From: Elmis aenea
Lineage: Eukaryota > Arthropoda > Insecta > Coleoptera > Elmidae
Length of the DNA: 64,000 nt
Direction: 5' to 3'
Assembly (NCBI GenBank): GCA_947652605.1
Contig: OX393579.1
Location: 5,394,001 to 5,458,000, forward strand
This document shows positions 1 to 12,100 of the stretch, in pieces; position 1 is the stretch's first letter; every line of letters starts with the position of its first letter. A program made the translations under genes and the position numbers. The notes beneath the pieces are model-generated. The model had not been told where the DNA came from. It did no database searches and saw only the letters and a program-made list of their open reading frames with translations.

Positions 1-154
1 GTGGGTTGATAAAAATTGATTGTTTAACAACTTTTTATTTCACACGTTTGCTGTAAATTATTTGTTTTTTATTGATAACAATTGTTGGTGCGATAGTAAT
101 TAGGAAATAAACATTTTCATATGTAGAACTCCAACGTATAACTAATGCAATAAA
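1..154. other. AT-rich sequence, no gene seen
   Basis: Window start; AT-rich with no recognisable coding signal before the reverse transcriptase scrap that follows. Confidence 0.5.
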
Positions 155-270
155 CGAATCCCTCGACGAAAAAAGTATTGCACAACAGTGTTTCTTGATG
201 TGAGCCAGGCTTTTGATAAAGTCTGGCGCGAAGGACTTTATTTAAAATCAAGATATTAGAGGATCTAATG
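155..270 (+). pseudogene. Jockey-type reverse transcriptase scrap
   Basis: Two adjacent frames together read like reverse transcriptase motif A of a Jockey-clade non-LTR element: one frame gives RITNAINESLDEK, the next VFLDVSQAFDKVWREGL. The catalytic aspartate is in FLDVSQAFD. The frame changes between about 173 and 190 and the match ends near 265, so this is a short broken relic. The related piece at 56300-57640 carries the same motif as FLDVAKAFDEVWHKG. Confidence 0.65.
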
Positions 271-894
271 AGTAGATCCTATGCCATCAAAATAGCTAAT
301 AGAATGTAAAATTCAGATTGCTGTTAAATGTGTAGAACTCGAGCCACATCCTGCCATACCGTTCTAGAGCTTATTTTGCGAAAATAAAATATTGTTGAAC
401 ATTGATGACATGATCCATGGTTTTTATAACTGTCCCTAAATGACGCCTTTTATGATATCATTGTTCTTCTTTTAAGGCCTTGTATATTTAAAAATTGTGA
501 GCAAATTGAATTAGCGTGGCACGTTTTTATATTTCTTTCATAAGCGCGTGTTGAAGCCAAATTAATAAATTAAACCGAAAGAAAGAAAGCGTTTTACTTG
601 TTGTATTTTTAGAAACTTCATATTATTCTTAAATACAACCTATTTTGTATTTATTTTAGAACGTCACGATAACAGCATAATACAAAACTCTTTTATTCAT
701 TCATTGATTTACTTATAAATTATTTGCTGTGTATAGTATATGAAGCTATTTTTTATTACAAGGTGATTTGTGTATAGTATACAATTTAATTGTTATTAAT
801 TAAACGATTGCCCTACATAATATATCCTGTTGGTTGCACTGCAATAAATATTAACAGAATACCTTGTTGTGACCTCCAATGCACAATTTGACGT
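271..894. other. AT-rich, no gene seen
   Basis: No exon, transposon end or tandem repeat recognised. Confidence 0.5.
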
Positions 895-904
895 TTGAAT
901 GGAC

Positions 905-966
905 CATAACGCACAAGTGAAGCAGGTTAACAAATTTAAGTATTTAGGAACAACTGTAACAATGTT
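905..966 (+). pseudogene. Very short LINE relic
   Basis: One frame gives VKQVNKFKYLGTTVT, resembling the conserved segment downstream of the reverse transcriptase core in LINE ORF2 proteins. It is only about 20 codons, so chance or a very old fragment are both possible. Confidence 0.35.
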
Positions 967-1164
967 TAAAGTTTCACAAGTTTGACCTAGTGTAAAAAAC
1001 ACCCTGTATAATATTTTTAAAATGTAGCTAGTGCAAAGTGTTAAATATTCTATTGTCAATCTAATTTTCAAACGAAATTCTAAGGCCTTTTTAAATCTTA
1101 AATGTTGAAAAAAATTTAAAGTGCTGTATAGCTCAAAATTTTCACAAAAATGTAAATTTTTCAT

Positions 1165-1255
1165 TGTTTCGAGCAATTTTCCTTACGAGGAATTTTCCAT
1201 TCGAGGAACTGTTTTTCGAGCAATTGTATTCAAGCAATTTTCCTTCGAGCATTTA
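1165..1255. repeat. Imperfect short repeats of a GAGCAATTTTCC-like unit
   Basis: Several degenerate copies of a unit like CGAGCAATTTTCCTT follow one another with irregular spacing, including CGAGGAATTTTCCATT and CAAGCAATTTTCCTTC. No function is apparent. Confidence 0.5.
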
Positions 1256-2399
1256 TCACCAAACCAACAAATTTTTATTCATATTTAGCTACAGACTTTT
1301 TTATTTCTCTCTGTAACTCTCAAAGCAAATACGTTCATGTAACATACTAACTCAAACATATTTACATTTTAATATTTCTAAAAGCATTGCTACAACTTTA
1401 GAGCATTTATTTAGCGTTTAAACCACCGTAAATATGTAACCATTACTGCGATTGCCCTTTAATGAACTTTTTTGAAACGTTTCAGTGTATTTTGTTTACT
1501 TTTGACCGGAACCGTGTTAAGTAAAATGTTGAATATTAACGCGGGTTCGTTGAAAGCAAGTCAACATTCATGAAAGCGCTTCAGTTTTGCTCAGTTTGTT
1601 TCAAGTGGTGCGAATAATCAGTTACTGAGGATGTCATACTCAGACTTCAGTGAAATTGACCAAGTTTGTTACAATGTGTTGATAGTAAGCTTGAATAATT
1701 TTGCATAAATGATTATGTTTATTGGCTTAATTCGACCGTAAATGATAGGAAACAATGCATTATATAGGAAGGTTGCAAATCTGATCCATTTTGTCGGGCA
1801 TTGCTGTTAGTAGGAAGCAGGAATGGAGAGTTTTTGAAAACGTTTTAGTTCCACAGGAAAAAAACTTTATTATTGTGTGCTAAATCCTACTTTATCAATT
1901 ATTTTAACAGATTTTCTTAAAATATCAAATATATGATCTGACTTTTCTCAAATTGATATAAATCCAATCTTGGTGCGAGATATTTAGAGGTTTACATTTT
2001 AACCTGTTTTAAAGTATTCTTAAAGGCTTATACGATTGTTTTATATAAAGATTCTTAAAGAAGAACTTGGACAAAATGTAGTTTTATGATATGCTTTATT
2101 AGAAAGATGTTTAGTGACTGAAAACTCCTCCAACGTTCTGGTTATGAAAACTCTGTTCAAACTTATTTTACATTTATTATTTCGATTTAAGCTGGCAACA
2201 TTCAAACGTATTTTTAATCAATTCGCCCCTTACTCAACATTGTAATTTAAAAAAAAAAAACATTAAGCAGAAATATATATCACAAAATTTTGAACTGTTT
2301 TTAATCTCTTGAAAGGCATTCGTTTGCGTAGAAATATACGCACTACCTCAAATTGCATAGCATCGTAAATATAACACTTTTAGGGGGTGTTATGTAGGA
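1256..2399. other. AT-rich, no gene seen
   Basis: No coding exon or complete transposon recognised. A CACCCTGTATAA motif like the termini of repeats found elsewhere here occurs slightly upstream, near 1000. Confidence 0.45.
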
Positions 2400-2507
2400 T
2401 ATAAAAGGTTCTGTTTCCTCTTGAGTTAAGATCGTACGTTGACTTTCGATTCCGGGAAGTCGTTAAGGATAAAGTAGTGAGCAGTAGAAAGTTAGTTTAG
2501 GTATGTA
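2400..2507 (+). promoter_or_regulatory. Candidate core promoter with downstream splice donor
   Basis: A TATA-box-like TATAAAAG at 2400-2407 is followed by about 95 bases of less AT-rich sequence and then TTTAG|GTATGT, a good donor match at 2502. The arrangement fits a first non-coding exon of about 70 nt. The only + strand gene downstream is the dopamine receptor, and the bases before its ATG fit an acceptor, so a 27-kb 5' UTR intron is conceivable. This is speculation; a retroelement promoter or chance are alternatives. Confidence 0.2.
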
Positions 2508-3510
2508 TTTACTTACTCAAGTTGTTATTTTAAGGCACGAAATAAGCTAACGCCTACAATTTCAGTATGTTAATTTCTTAAAATAGTGAAAGTAATGGAA
2601 AAATTGAGTATGTGAATTGAGACAGTACTCTTTCTCTTGTTTTATTATTTTTTTTTAGACATGTTGGGAAAACTTAACTACGCGAGTTATGAGCTACGAA
2701 CTCATGCTTCTATCTAGCTGTTTTTCAATCGGATTACCTTATTAAACAAATTGCCAGAATAATTTTACTGATTTACATAGCATATTTTTTTGGAAAACTG
2801 TGGCTTCAAAAGATGAGTTTTCATAATTTCCTTTTTATAATTGTTAATTTTTTTGAGTTAAATTATGTGTGGTGAATTAATTGTTGGTTCCTGTTAATTA
2901 AAAAAATACTGTGTTATAAAACGTACAAAGAAATAAAATTTTGACGGTCAACAGCTTCATATATCCTCAATTGTCTCCTAGCCAAATTAGTTTTCGCGAA
3001 AACTGCATAGCACGAACTTTACTTTACCTCAACTTATGTACATTATTTTTAAAAGTTCCCAACTTCACTTATCCACCATTATACATATATTACTGTTATA
3101 ATCTAGCCACCTGCGACGCGACCTAAAACACAGGCACGTTCAGTTCCGATTGGTGCAGCATGGTGCAGAAACCTTGTGACGATATTAAAACAATTTGTTC
3201 CTGAATGGCGGAACTTGCTTCTGACAAGTGATAACGATTAGTTCCCGGTTCGCTTTTTAACGTTGGTCGTCTGGTTTTTACACTGCATATTGGTATTACA
3301 AGAAAGAAATGATAACGCGAAAGGTAATGGTGCAAGAAGGCAGCAGAGGACTCACCAGGAACTCAAAGTTATGAAAATTAGGCGCGAAATTTTCATTAAT
3401 GTCTGTAATTTTAATATCAGTTTTCAAATTTTAACATTGTTTTAGTAAAACATTGATATTAAGCTCCGTTATTCACTTTGTTTATTGAATTTCAAAATGT
3501 TTAGGCTTAA
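2508..3510. other. No gene recognised
   Basis: Short open frames on both strands here have no recognisable domain and look like chance. Confidence 0.45.
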
Positions 3511-4077
3511 ATAAACGAGGTAAAATCAACTCACATTAATTTTACGAACAAAAACATAAGGAATCCGTTGCCCATCACAATAAATGGTAATACTGTTCCT
3601 TACGAAAACACTGCAAAATATTTAGGAATAACACTAGACGCTAAACTAAGATGGAAGGAACACGTAAAAAAGAAAAGAACTGAGTTGGGTCTAAAATATA
3701 GGAAATTATATTGGTTGTTGGGGCGCAATTCCCAATTGTCAATATACAACAAAATATTAATATATAATCAGATCTTAAAACCAGTTTGGGCGTATGGCAT
3801 ACAACTATGGGGGTGTGCTAAACAGTGTCATATAAGTACAATACAAACATTTCAAAATAAAGTGCTGCGTAACATCGTCAATGCACCATGGTACGTACGC
3901 AACTGTGACATTCATCGCGATCTAGGTATCAAGGATGTGGCCAGCGAAATTAGAAGATATGCAGCTAAACATGAGGCGAGACTAAATCAGCACGTTAACA
4001 TCGAGGCAATCCAACTTCTCGATGTAAATGACCTGAACAGAAGACTGAAGAGAACAAAGCCGCATGAGTTAGTTTAA
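3511..4077 (+). pseudogene. Jockey-clade LINE, C-terminal part of ORF2
   Basis: An open frame from 3511 to the TAA at 4075-4077 encodes the part of a Jockey ORF2 polyprotein after the reverse transcriptase core. It begins NEVKSTHINFTNK, continues with NTAKYLGITLD and HVKKK, then KPVWAYGIQLWG and NAPWYVRN, segments typical of this clade and also seen at 21109-21582. No endonuclease or catalytic reverse transcriptase motif is present, and an in-frame TAA lies just upstream at 3508. This is the usual outcome of 5' truncation during target-primed reverse transcription. It was probably never functional at this site. Confidence 0.85.
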
Positions 4078-4295
4078 GTGTTCAAAAAGCAGAGTACAGT
4101 GCGAAAAGTATAGTGCCGTGTGCAAATTAGCAGAAACTCAAGGACACCAATGGGTGAACTTTAGAATTTAAGTTTTTAGTTCTAAGATCTGAGAAATAAA
4201 TTAATGGTTGGTCTCTTACAGACCAGTTTTAATATTTAAGGACGCCACAAGCGTAGTTTATGAAAAAAAAAAAAAAAAAATAAATAAATAAATGA
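3511..4295 (+). mobile_element. 5'-truncated Jockey LINE insertion with poly(A) tail
   Basis: The ORF2 tail is followed by a roughly 185-nt 3' UTR and an 18-A run at 4263-4280, then TAAA repeats to about 4292. This layout marks a 5'-truncated non-LTR insertion on the + strand. Flanking bases are similar around both ends (AAATAAACGAGGT and AAATAAATGAGGT), a possible imperfect target duplication. Confidence 0.8.
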
Positions 4296-6669
4296 GGTGA
4301 AAGGAGGAACGCCATAAACCAAACTTTATTTTAAATGAAAGTTATATACTGGGTCACAATAATCTACATGTTATGTTGTTGCATGGGTAACTTTGTCATT
4401 ATAAGAGTTTACATAGTCGGTTAAGTTGGCAGAATTTCAAGACAAATTTAATGCCATTTTAACATTTGACCTACACCTTTAAGATTTTTAAATATTTTGA
4501 AAAAACTAAAAACAGACGATTTTTTTAATGGTAAATAATTCCATACGTTAAAATCAAAATGTGAAATGTTTGCTGTAGATATTTTTACGCAGAATAAGAA
4601 AACAATATCTAAAAAGTCATGGCACACTTGATTTTTGAGGTATAAGCCAAACTTAACTTTTTGAATGGCAACCATGGTTGGCTATGGGTTCATTAATAAG
4701 TGAATTTTTTCTTGTTTCATTCATGTATGGCTTGTTAGGTTTATCTTTAAAAATAGGCAAGTTATAGCAATATTATTTTATTTTTTAGGTTTAATATAAG
4801 TGGCAATTGAAAAAAAACCAACAAAATACCATATAATTTGGCTAGCTGTACATAACTTAACACCAAAATATTAAACTTTAAATAATTTAAGATATGTTTG
4901 GCTAGTAAATTCGTAGTAATTACTTAAAAAAAGTTAACATAGTCTATGGGAATTTTTTTAGCAAAACCTACAAAACTTAATTAATATTGCTTTGACCATA
5001 GCATAATAAAATAGCAGACAAAAGATATAATGAAATATTTAATTTTTTAGAGCAAAATTGCCTGTTTTTAAAGGGAAATTAACTCATTTTCAAACAAAAT
5101 TTTGCACAATAGAGCCTCTTAGAAGCCTGCTACTATAGAATGAGCTTTAAACTCTTTAAAACTGCTTTTTTATTATAACTTAATTAATTATGGTACTACA
5201 GCGAAAAAGAAAATTAAGCATTTATTCAACTTATACCTATGAGCAGAAAAACAAAACATTTTTCTTTGATGTTGAACGTAAATGAACATATCTTAAAATT
5301 TCTAGTGCTTTGGGCCTTTGATTATTTTGTAGGTTGTAAATTTCCTGCGAAATTAAATTATTTCATCACGTGGTTGACACCAAAATAGTCGATAATTTGT
5401 GTCCTATTATCTGTTAAACACAAAACATTTTAATCAAATAGATTTTATCCCTAAATCACAATTGTTTCCATCAACCATTCATACATGTACCTCATAATGT
5501 TAAGCATACATTATGTGAAAAAAATAACGAAAACCTTTTTAAACATAAAATTTTGTAGCGAGTACAAATTTGAAGTCTTTAAACTCAATTAAAATGATGG
5601 ATATAATGTTTAGTTTAAAATATGGTCCCAGTTTAAATTTTAGTAAATAATTATAAAAACGAAATGTATCTGCAATTTCACTGATAATAATTTGAAATCC
5701 AGCTTTAACACACGATTTAAAATAATTAAATGTTAAATTGCTTGATTTACGCAGACATTTGTGTCATTTCATTTCGTGTTTAAATTTGTAATACAAAAGG
5801 ATGCAATAAAGAGAAAAATGTGTTGAATAATTACTGAATCATTTAATATCATACATTATTTTCAATTTACCATTCATTAATGTCCATCAATATATCTAAT
5901 AAAAACAAAAATAAACAATTTCAACGGATGCTGCATATAAATAGAAACGCATAAACATGTTATATATCCTTTAACTACATAAATATTTACGTTTTTAATT
6001 ATTATATACTTCCATAAAAAAATTTGTTTTAAAAAAAATTTCTACCATTTTCACTATACATTTTTTTTTAATCCTCTACAGCAAATATTTCCGGTAAATT
6101 ACTATACTGTTTCACGTACAAATTTTGGTACAAATTTAAGTTGAAAGCTACTCAATTTTCTCTAAGGCAATTCTAAATCCGCAGGCTTTAATGTGTCATT
6201 TCATCATAACTAAAATAAGGGATTATAACGTCCTGGACATGCCAACTTTATGTCAACTTAGTTGCATCTGGGATTATTACAACCTAACGTGTATGGTAGG
6301 CCTTTAAAATGCAATGGGTTATAAGACCTTTGGCTTAATACTAAAACGTTTTATTGCCTTATTTAATTAAGTTTTCATTAAAAACTCAAATTAAAATACT
6401 TTGCAATAAGAATGTTTTGAAAGTATAGCTTAACTTGCGTTGCATGCTCAAGTTAATTGAGGGGAATGTTCTGCAGTTTTTGTGAGCTTTTCCTAGCCGG
6501 GCGCCTTAGAATTTTTAATCAGTGGAACAAAAACAGGTAACATCCTAGGAAGGTAGCATAATTCTACTATAAAATTAACGAAAGGTAGGATGATAACTTC
6601 TAGTGTTTAAAATTCGTATGAAATTAATACAAAAAGTACAACATTCGTGCCAATACCTGCGCTGAAGTA
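4296..6669. other. Long AT-rich stretch, no gene seen
   Basis: Over 2 kb of AT-rich sequence with dense stops in every frame. No transposon ends, repeats or exons recognised. Confidence 0.5.
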
Positions 6670-6759
6670 ATGAAATTGTTCATGCTTTTTTTTTGTGTAG
6701 TTTCTTGTGTGGCTGCTTCGCACTGGTGCAATATTAAACATAATAGAACAGGTAAATAA
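6670..6759 (+). other. Short ORF with signal-peptide-like N-terminus, possible first exon
   Basis: An ATG at 6670 starts a 29-codon frame opening MKLFMLFFCVVSCVAASHWC, which has the charge, hydrophobic core and small-residue end of a secretory signal. It can be read through to TAA at 6757, or spliced at ACAG|GTAAAT (donor at 6752). A TATAAAA motif lies about 100 nt upstream near 6567. No partner exon was found in the next kilobase, and a T-rich stretch can mimic a signal peptide by chance. Confidence 0.2.
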
Positions 6760-7638
6760 TTAGACAATCCTACCCTTATAAGAAATTGTAGCTAACGAGT
6801 TGGTTAACATTTTCAGGAGTTGTACATTTTTGTACTCACTTCCATGCAAATGTAATTTTAAGATTATGTATGTGAAGATATTTTACATTTAATATAATCG
6901 TTTTTCCACCAACTATTTAAAGCTAAGAATTGCTTTAAAAAAATGTAGCAACACAATAATAGCATAATAAATATCATTGAGTAAGATAAGGTAAAATATA
7001 AATAATTGTTTACTAAATTGTGAATACATTTACTTCTCCCCTACTCCTATAATAGTTTGAAATATTATTTTTGGAAATTACTATGAAGTAAAAACTTTAA
7101 AATACTAGTGTAACTGCGAATGTGATCAGATCAGTATAAAAATAATTATTGAACAAACCTAAAGTTCGACAACAAAGAATATCAGCGTCAAAAAAAATTA
7201 ACCAATACCGATTTAATCACCCAGACGAAATTTAATGTACACAAGAAAAAAATTTACTAAAATGGAGCCCGAGCTTTATAAAATTACCTCTTAAAAGTGT
7301 CTCAAATATTTTCACAAAAGAAATAATCGCATTTTCCTAATTAGGGAGCTATTTAAAAGTTATTTATATCTTGTTTCGCAAAGGGAAATAGAAGTTAAGA
7401 ACGCGGTTTTGTCTTTATTTATAGCAGCTTAAGTTAAATTACGCATATTTTTCTTTAAGCAAATGTTTCGCAAAATTGCTTTTCCAAACAGGGAACGTTT
7501 ACTCCATTGAACTGATTTAGATCTCAACCCATTTACGAGAAATTCTTCTTTAAAATAATATCATAATAAATTAAACACTACTTATATATAATTAAATAAG
7601 TGAAACCGCTGTTCGGCATCTAATCTAAAAATTTAAAA
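6760..7638. other. AT-rich, no gene seen
   Basis: No exon or repeat recognised. Confidence 0.5.
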
Positions 7639-8012
7639 AGACCGGTTTCCTTCAAGATCTGAAGACGCCAATCGAAAATATTGCTGCAGTGAGTGTCTAA
7701 GCAGGTCCAAACACCTCAATTCTTTGAAAATGATACTGTAAGGGCTGTTTCGGCCAATGGAGTGCGCTATAAGAACATGTTGACCAACTTTTTGTGGCCA
7801 GAGGTGAAAAATAAGAATATAGCGGAACTCCACTTGCAACAAGATAATGCCACGTGCCATACAAGTGGCAAAACAATCTTTTGACTGCGTACCAAGTTCC
7901 CAGGTCGTTTGATTTCGAGAAACGGCGACATCAATTGACCACCAGGATCATGCGATTTGAGACCCTTGGAATTTTTTTATTTGGGCCTACAATAAAGGAA
8001 ACATCTATGCCA
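7639..8012 (+). pseudogene. Relic of a DDE transposase of the IS630/Tc1-like kind
   Basis: One continuous frame resembles the catalytic half of a transposase common in insect genomes: FFENDTVRAVSANGVRYKNM, then TNFLWPEV, LQQDNATCHTS (second catalytic Asp), a KFPGRLISRNGDIN segment, and PPGSCDLRPLEFF (third acidic region). TGA codons interrupt the frame near 7882 and 7936, the second where the family usually has Trp before PP. The start, DLKTPIENIAAV, matches a region well upstream in such proteins, so the middle has been deleted. No terminal repeats are seen. Assignment is from motif memory; the superfamily is fairly sure, the family is not. Confidence 0.7.
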
Positions 8013-8849
8013 ATAATTATTAAAAATAGTGTTTTTGACATACATTTTTGTAAACAGATACATAATTTAAAATGTTCTAGACGTAAGTTTAATATTAAAC
8101 CCATTTATTTTAATTTTCTTGAGCACATAACGCCCGCTAATTATTTACCTTAATCATTGCTATCGCTGTAAATCTATTTCGTGATAAAATCTGCTAGAAA
8201 TACGCCCAATTCGCCTAACTGTTGAATTATAATCGAGCTCATATTTTATGGATAAGCCGGTGGTCGTTTCCGCCGTGATAATAAGGGATGACATTGACAT
8301 ATATGTGCCCCCAGGTTGAACGTTTGACGCTGGTTAACAACGGCTGTTGTGTTTAGCAGGATCTAGGAATGTCTAGAATTTACGTAGACACGGTCAATTT
8401 ACTCGTGGTATAACAATTTGTTCTTGTGAATTTTTAAGTCCACAGAATGGTTAAAAAATTCATTGTTAACAGGAAAAGTGAAGGTTTGTTATTTATTGAC
8501 AGATCAGCTGGTTAAAATAAATTAAACGATTTATTTGTAACTGGATTCAAAACGTGAAAATAATTGAATTTTAGATTAACATACTTAAATTTTAAGAACT
8601 ATCTTCTTCTTTTTTTTAGACATTTTAACGTCTACTTAAACAATACCTGACGCATTAACCATAATGTAATACAGTTACGTAGTATGTTAACTCTTAGTAA
8701 GGTAATCAATCGTCAGATGTGTTTGTAGCAACTTTCCATACATTACATTACACATTAGATATGTAAGTAAAGTTGATTAACCGAATTGACTTGTACGCAT
8801 GATCATAATTTTCATAGAATTCTCTTAAAAGTAGTTACAGCAGAATACA
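8013..8849. other. No gene recognised
   Basis: Mixed AT-rich sequence between the transposase relic and the palindromic MITE. Confidence 0.45.
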
Positions 8850-10135
8850 TACAGGGTGGTCCACATAGAAGGGCCACTATTCGGTTCTCGTAAACTGGGA
8901 GAGCTACAAAGAAGTTCAAATTACAGAAATTGTTCCCCTTTTATGACCTGTTTGGTGATGCTTTAATGTGTTTAAAAGTTCCGTGGCACGCTAATTAAAA
9001 AATAAAAATCAAAACTCGATTATACTTGATAGTACAAATATATTTTTGGGAAATAAGTTGTAGATTTTTTAGGCACACTAAAATGAAAACATTCTTTAGT
9101 TTAAATTCTTAGATAAATTACATTGCTCTTTTTTAACGGAAACCATAGTTGGCCATGACGTCATGAAAAGTATTTTTTTTCCTCTTATCAATACTCTTCT
9201 TCTTCTCCTTAATCGGTTCCTCTTGTACCTTTCGGTGTCGAGGTATGCTTTTCTATTTCTGGATTAACTCCTGCCTATCGTTAGCTAATTGTGGCACATC
9301 TCTCCAACTGACTCCTTTTTCTTCTAGTCTCTGCCTCACTTCTTTTTCCCATTTTATTCTTGGTCTTCCTCTAATTATTTTTTCCTCTATCTGCATTTTC
9401 CATTCTATTTTCGCGTATCTACTTTCTGGCAGGCGTAGCAGATGTCCAGGCTTAATTGATTCGTCTCTATCTTTTTCTTAATATCTGTTACTCCTAGGTT
9501 ATTTCGAATTTTTTCTTTACTAAATTATCGATCAGTCTACATCCCTCTATTCTTCTCAGAAATCTCATTTCCTGTACCTGTATTTTTTGTTTTTGAGTTA
9601 GTGTCCAAGTTTCTGAACTGTACGTGAGAATGGGTACTTACACTGCTTTAAAAACTCGCGTCTTCGTTTCTTTTGATATCTTCTTACTTATCAAACATTT
9701 ATTAGTGGCGTAGTAAAATTTCGTCGCTGCCGGTATTCTGTTATTCAGATCTTCCTCCATTTTACCATTTCCTGCAATAATATAAGGTTTAATGTATTTA
9801 ATTAAATATTCAGGCTAAAAACAAATAAAATTCATCAAAAAGTTCCTTTAAAGCTATAAAGTGCCATGAATTTAAACAATATTGTAACAAATAAATGTTT
9901 TCATTTTATAGTGTGTAAAAAAATCTACAAACTTTTACCCGAAATATATTTTTGTACCATCAAGTGTAGCAGAGTTATGAACGATTAGAAAAATGCCAAT
10001 TTTGATTTTTGTTTATTATTTAATGTGCCATGGCATACTGCATTGGTCTTGGAAAGGGAAACAATTTAAACTTCTTTGTAGGACTTACCGTTAACGACAT
10101 CTCAACAGTGGCCCTTCTATGTGGACCAATCTGTA
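8850..10135. mobile_element. Palindromic MITE with long inverted arms, split by a LINE
   Basis: The left end TACAGGGTGGTCCACATAG and the right end (reverse complement of CTATGTGGACCAATCTGTA) are inverted repeats whose similarity runs for some 300 bp. The same element is present unbroken at 62722-63489, so the two copies define the family. In this copy the central part is interrupted by LINE sequence at 9194-9774. No transposase is encoded. The TA duplication seen at the other copy is not preserved here. Confidence 0.85.
9194..9774 (-). pseudogene. LINE ORF2 C-terminal relic nested in the MITE
   Basis: Read on the minus strand: KMEEDLNNRIPAATKFYYAT, then PILTYSSETWTLTQKQ, EMRFLRRIEGCR, then a broken tail ending IPRHRKVQEEP. 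This is the region after the reverse transcriptase core in a LINE family common in arthropods (TYGSE.W.LT and EM.FLRR motifs). CAATA at both borders (9189-9193, 9775-9779) fits a 5-bp target duplication. Stops and frame changes make it a pseudogene. The same 3' end recurs twice at 46317-46617. Confidence 0.75.
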
Positions 10136-12100
10136 AAGAGAAAAGCGCTATCTTTCTAAAGCGAAAATAAATGTATTAGAATAAAATTAACCAATAAACT
10201 AAGTATTCCGTTGTCTAAAACGATAAACGATTTATGGCACTCTATTTGAGCCGAAATAAATAAACAATCACAATTAATTTTCCTGCTTTGGCTGTCAGTT
10301 GAAATTACATGTTTTCGACACAGTCTATTGATTAATAGTGATTGCTTTTAAATTACAGCGCACACCGTACAATTTCCAGTCAATACCTGTTTATTCTTTC
10401 TGTTTTATTGTAGTTATTACGGTTCCGCCGCCGCCGCGATCTATAAACTCAATGTACGACGATTGTAAGCCTGTGATTTTAATGGGGCCGTTAACACCGT
10501 TCATGTTAACTTCTTGGGCGTGACTTCAGCAATCAACTGAGCTGGAAATTTCGGTTAAACTCCTTTGTCAAAGTTATTATCAAACCGTGTCTGAAAATAC
10601 TGAAAGCGATATATTGCTGGATTGAGCCCTGCGAGTTTACTGGTTAAGATTTGTGGACGACATAAATCTGACAATTGAAGTGACTGAAATAATCTTTGAA
10701 ATATTATTCTTCATTTTTAGTGGTTTTAGGGTTAATAGATTCAATGTGGCCCAGTTTTGTTTATGTTCATGTTGGGTAGAAGTGACGGGTGTAATTCATT
10801 TTGACGTTTACGCGGCGACAATGCTAAGAACTACAATATTATTTGCATTAAAATAAATATCAAGGAACACCCAATTTATTATGTAAATTCAATACGTTCT
10901 TGACAAATAAGCATTAATATACAATTTAAAGTTTATGTAATCAGTTAAAATTTAAAAAAAACTATCAGTGGTTCACTATATTTTAAATTTCGATACCGTA
11001 ACACTTAAAAAAATAGTCAAACTCCTGATAAACAGTTAGATCATTATATTTTCCCAAAATCCTTTTGTAATATACTTTTGCGCTAATTAATAGCAATGAA
11101 GGTTTTGTTTGACAAAAAATTAATGCGAATGAAAGTTTTTTTAACTACCTTAGACGTTAAAACAAAGTAAAAATTTTTTACTGCGTATAATTAAATTAAG
11201 GCGATAAATTTTACATTCCTTGCAAACCTTAGGTCGAAAACGCTACCCTCCCCAGATGGCTCAGAATACTTAAAAGACCACGCAAAAAAGTTAAGTACTT
11301 AAAAAAAAGTTATCTATTTAAACATTTCTGCTGGAAGGTATATTTTATTTTTTATTTAAAACAAACCTTAGAAAGCAATAATTATATTTACAGCAAACTT
11401 TAACGAATTACATACACATCGACAAACACCGAGTATTATATTCGCTCAACTCACATTTTCTAGCCCAGATTTACATTACTAAGTAAATCTCCGAATCTCT
11501 CACAATCTGCAAGCAGTGTAAGTAATTACGGCATATTGTAAGTATGTCTTACAAGCACAGAGTCTAGTAAACGTAATATTAAATTTACCTTAATGTAAGT
11601 ACGAGAGTACTTGACTGTATGATGAGATTATTGATGGATGAAATTTCACTTAGTAAAAACGACGATAATTACAAAATGAAATTACACGAAATAAATACAA
11701 GCACAGGTTAAATATGTAATAAAGTTATGTTCGCGCAGGAGAGGCATTAATTTCTATTAAAACATCCTTTACGTATTTTTGAACTCATTGCAATCTTTTT
11801 ACACCTTCTTTAACCCGGATGTTCATACTTAAAAGTTTTCAATTTGTATCCGTTCCTAAAAAAAATTTAATTCTGTAACTTAAGATTGTTCCTCTCTTGA
11901 AAATTCTTCTCTTGCTTTGAATTAAACTACATTATAACGTAATTTTAATTATCCCGAGATCATTCAATTAAAACTGTACTTAAAAACGGTGATGAGACCA
12001 AGTTTAATCTTTAAGACCAGAGATTACTTGTAAAATATTACACAAATTAGTGGAAAGCTTTTAGCTAAAACTGTAAATTTCAACTTCGTGATAAATATAA
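10136..12100. other. No gene seen; 10240-10680 is less AT-rich
   Basis: No transposon or exon recognised. The 10240-10680 part has more balanced base composition, AATTAATTT and ATTGATTAATAG homeodomain-like cores, and a (CCG)n-type stretch near 10430. It could be a conserved regulatory element upstream of the receptor, which I cannot test here. Confidence 0.35.

Noticed and set aside
796..1176. 126-codon minus-strand open frame
   Set aside because: Low-complexity hydrophobic and polar mix typical of AT-rich chance frames; no domain recognised and a LINE scrap lies on the other strand.
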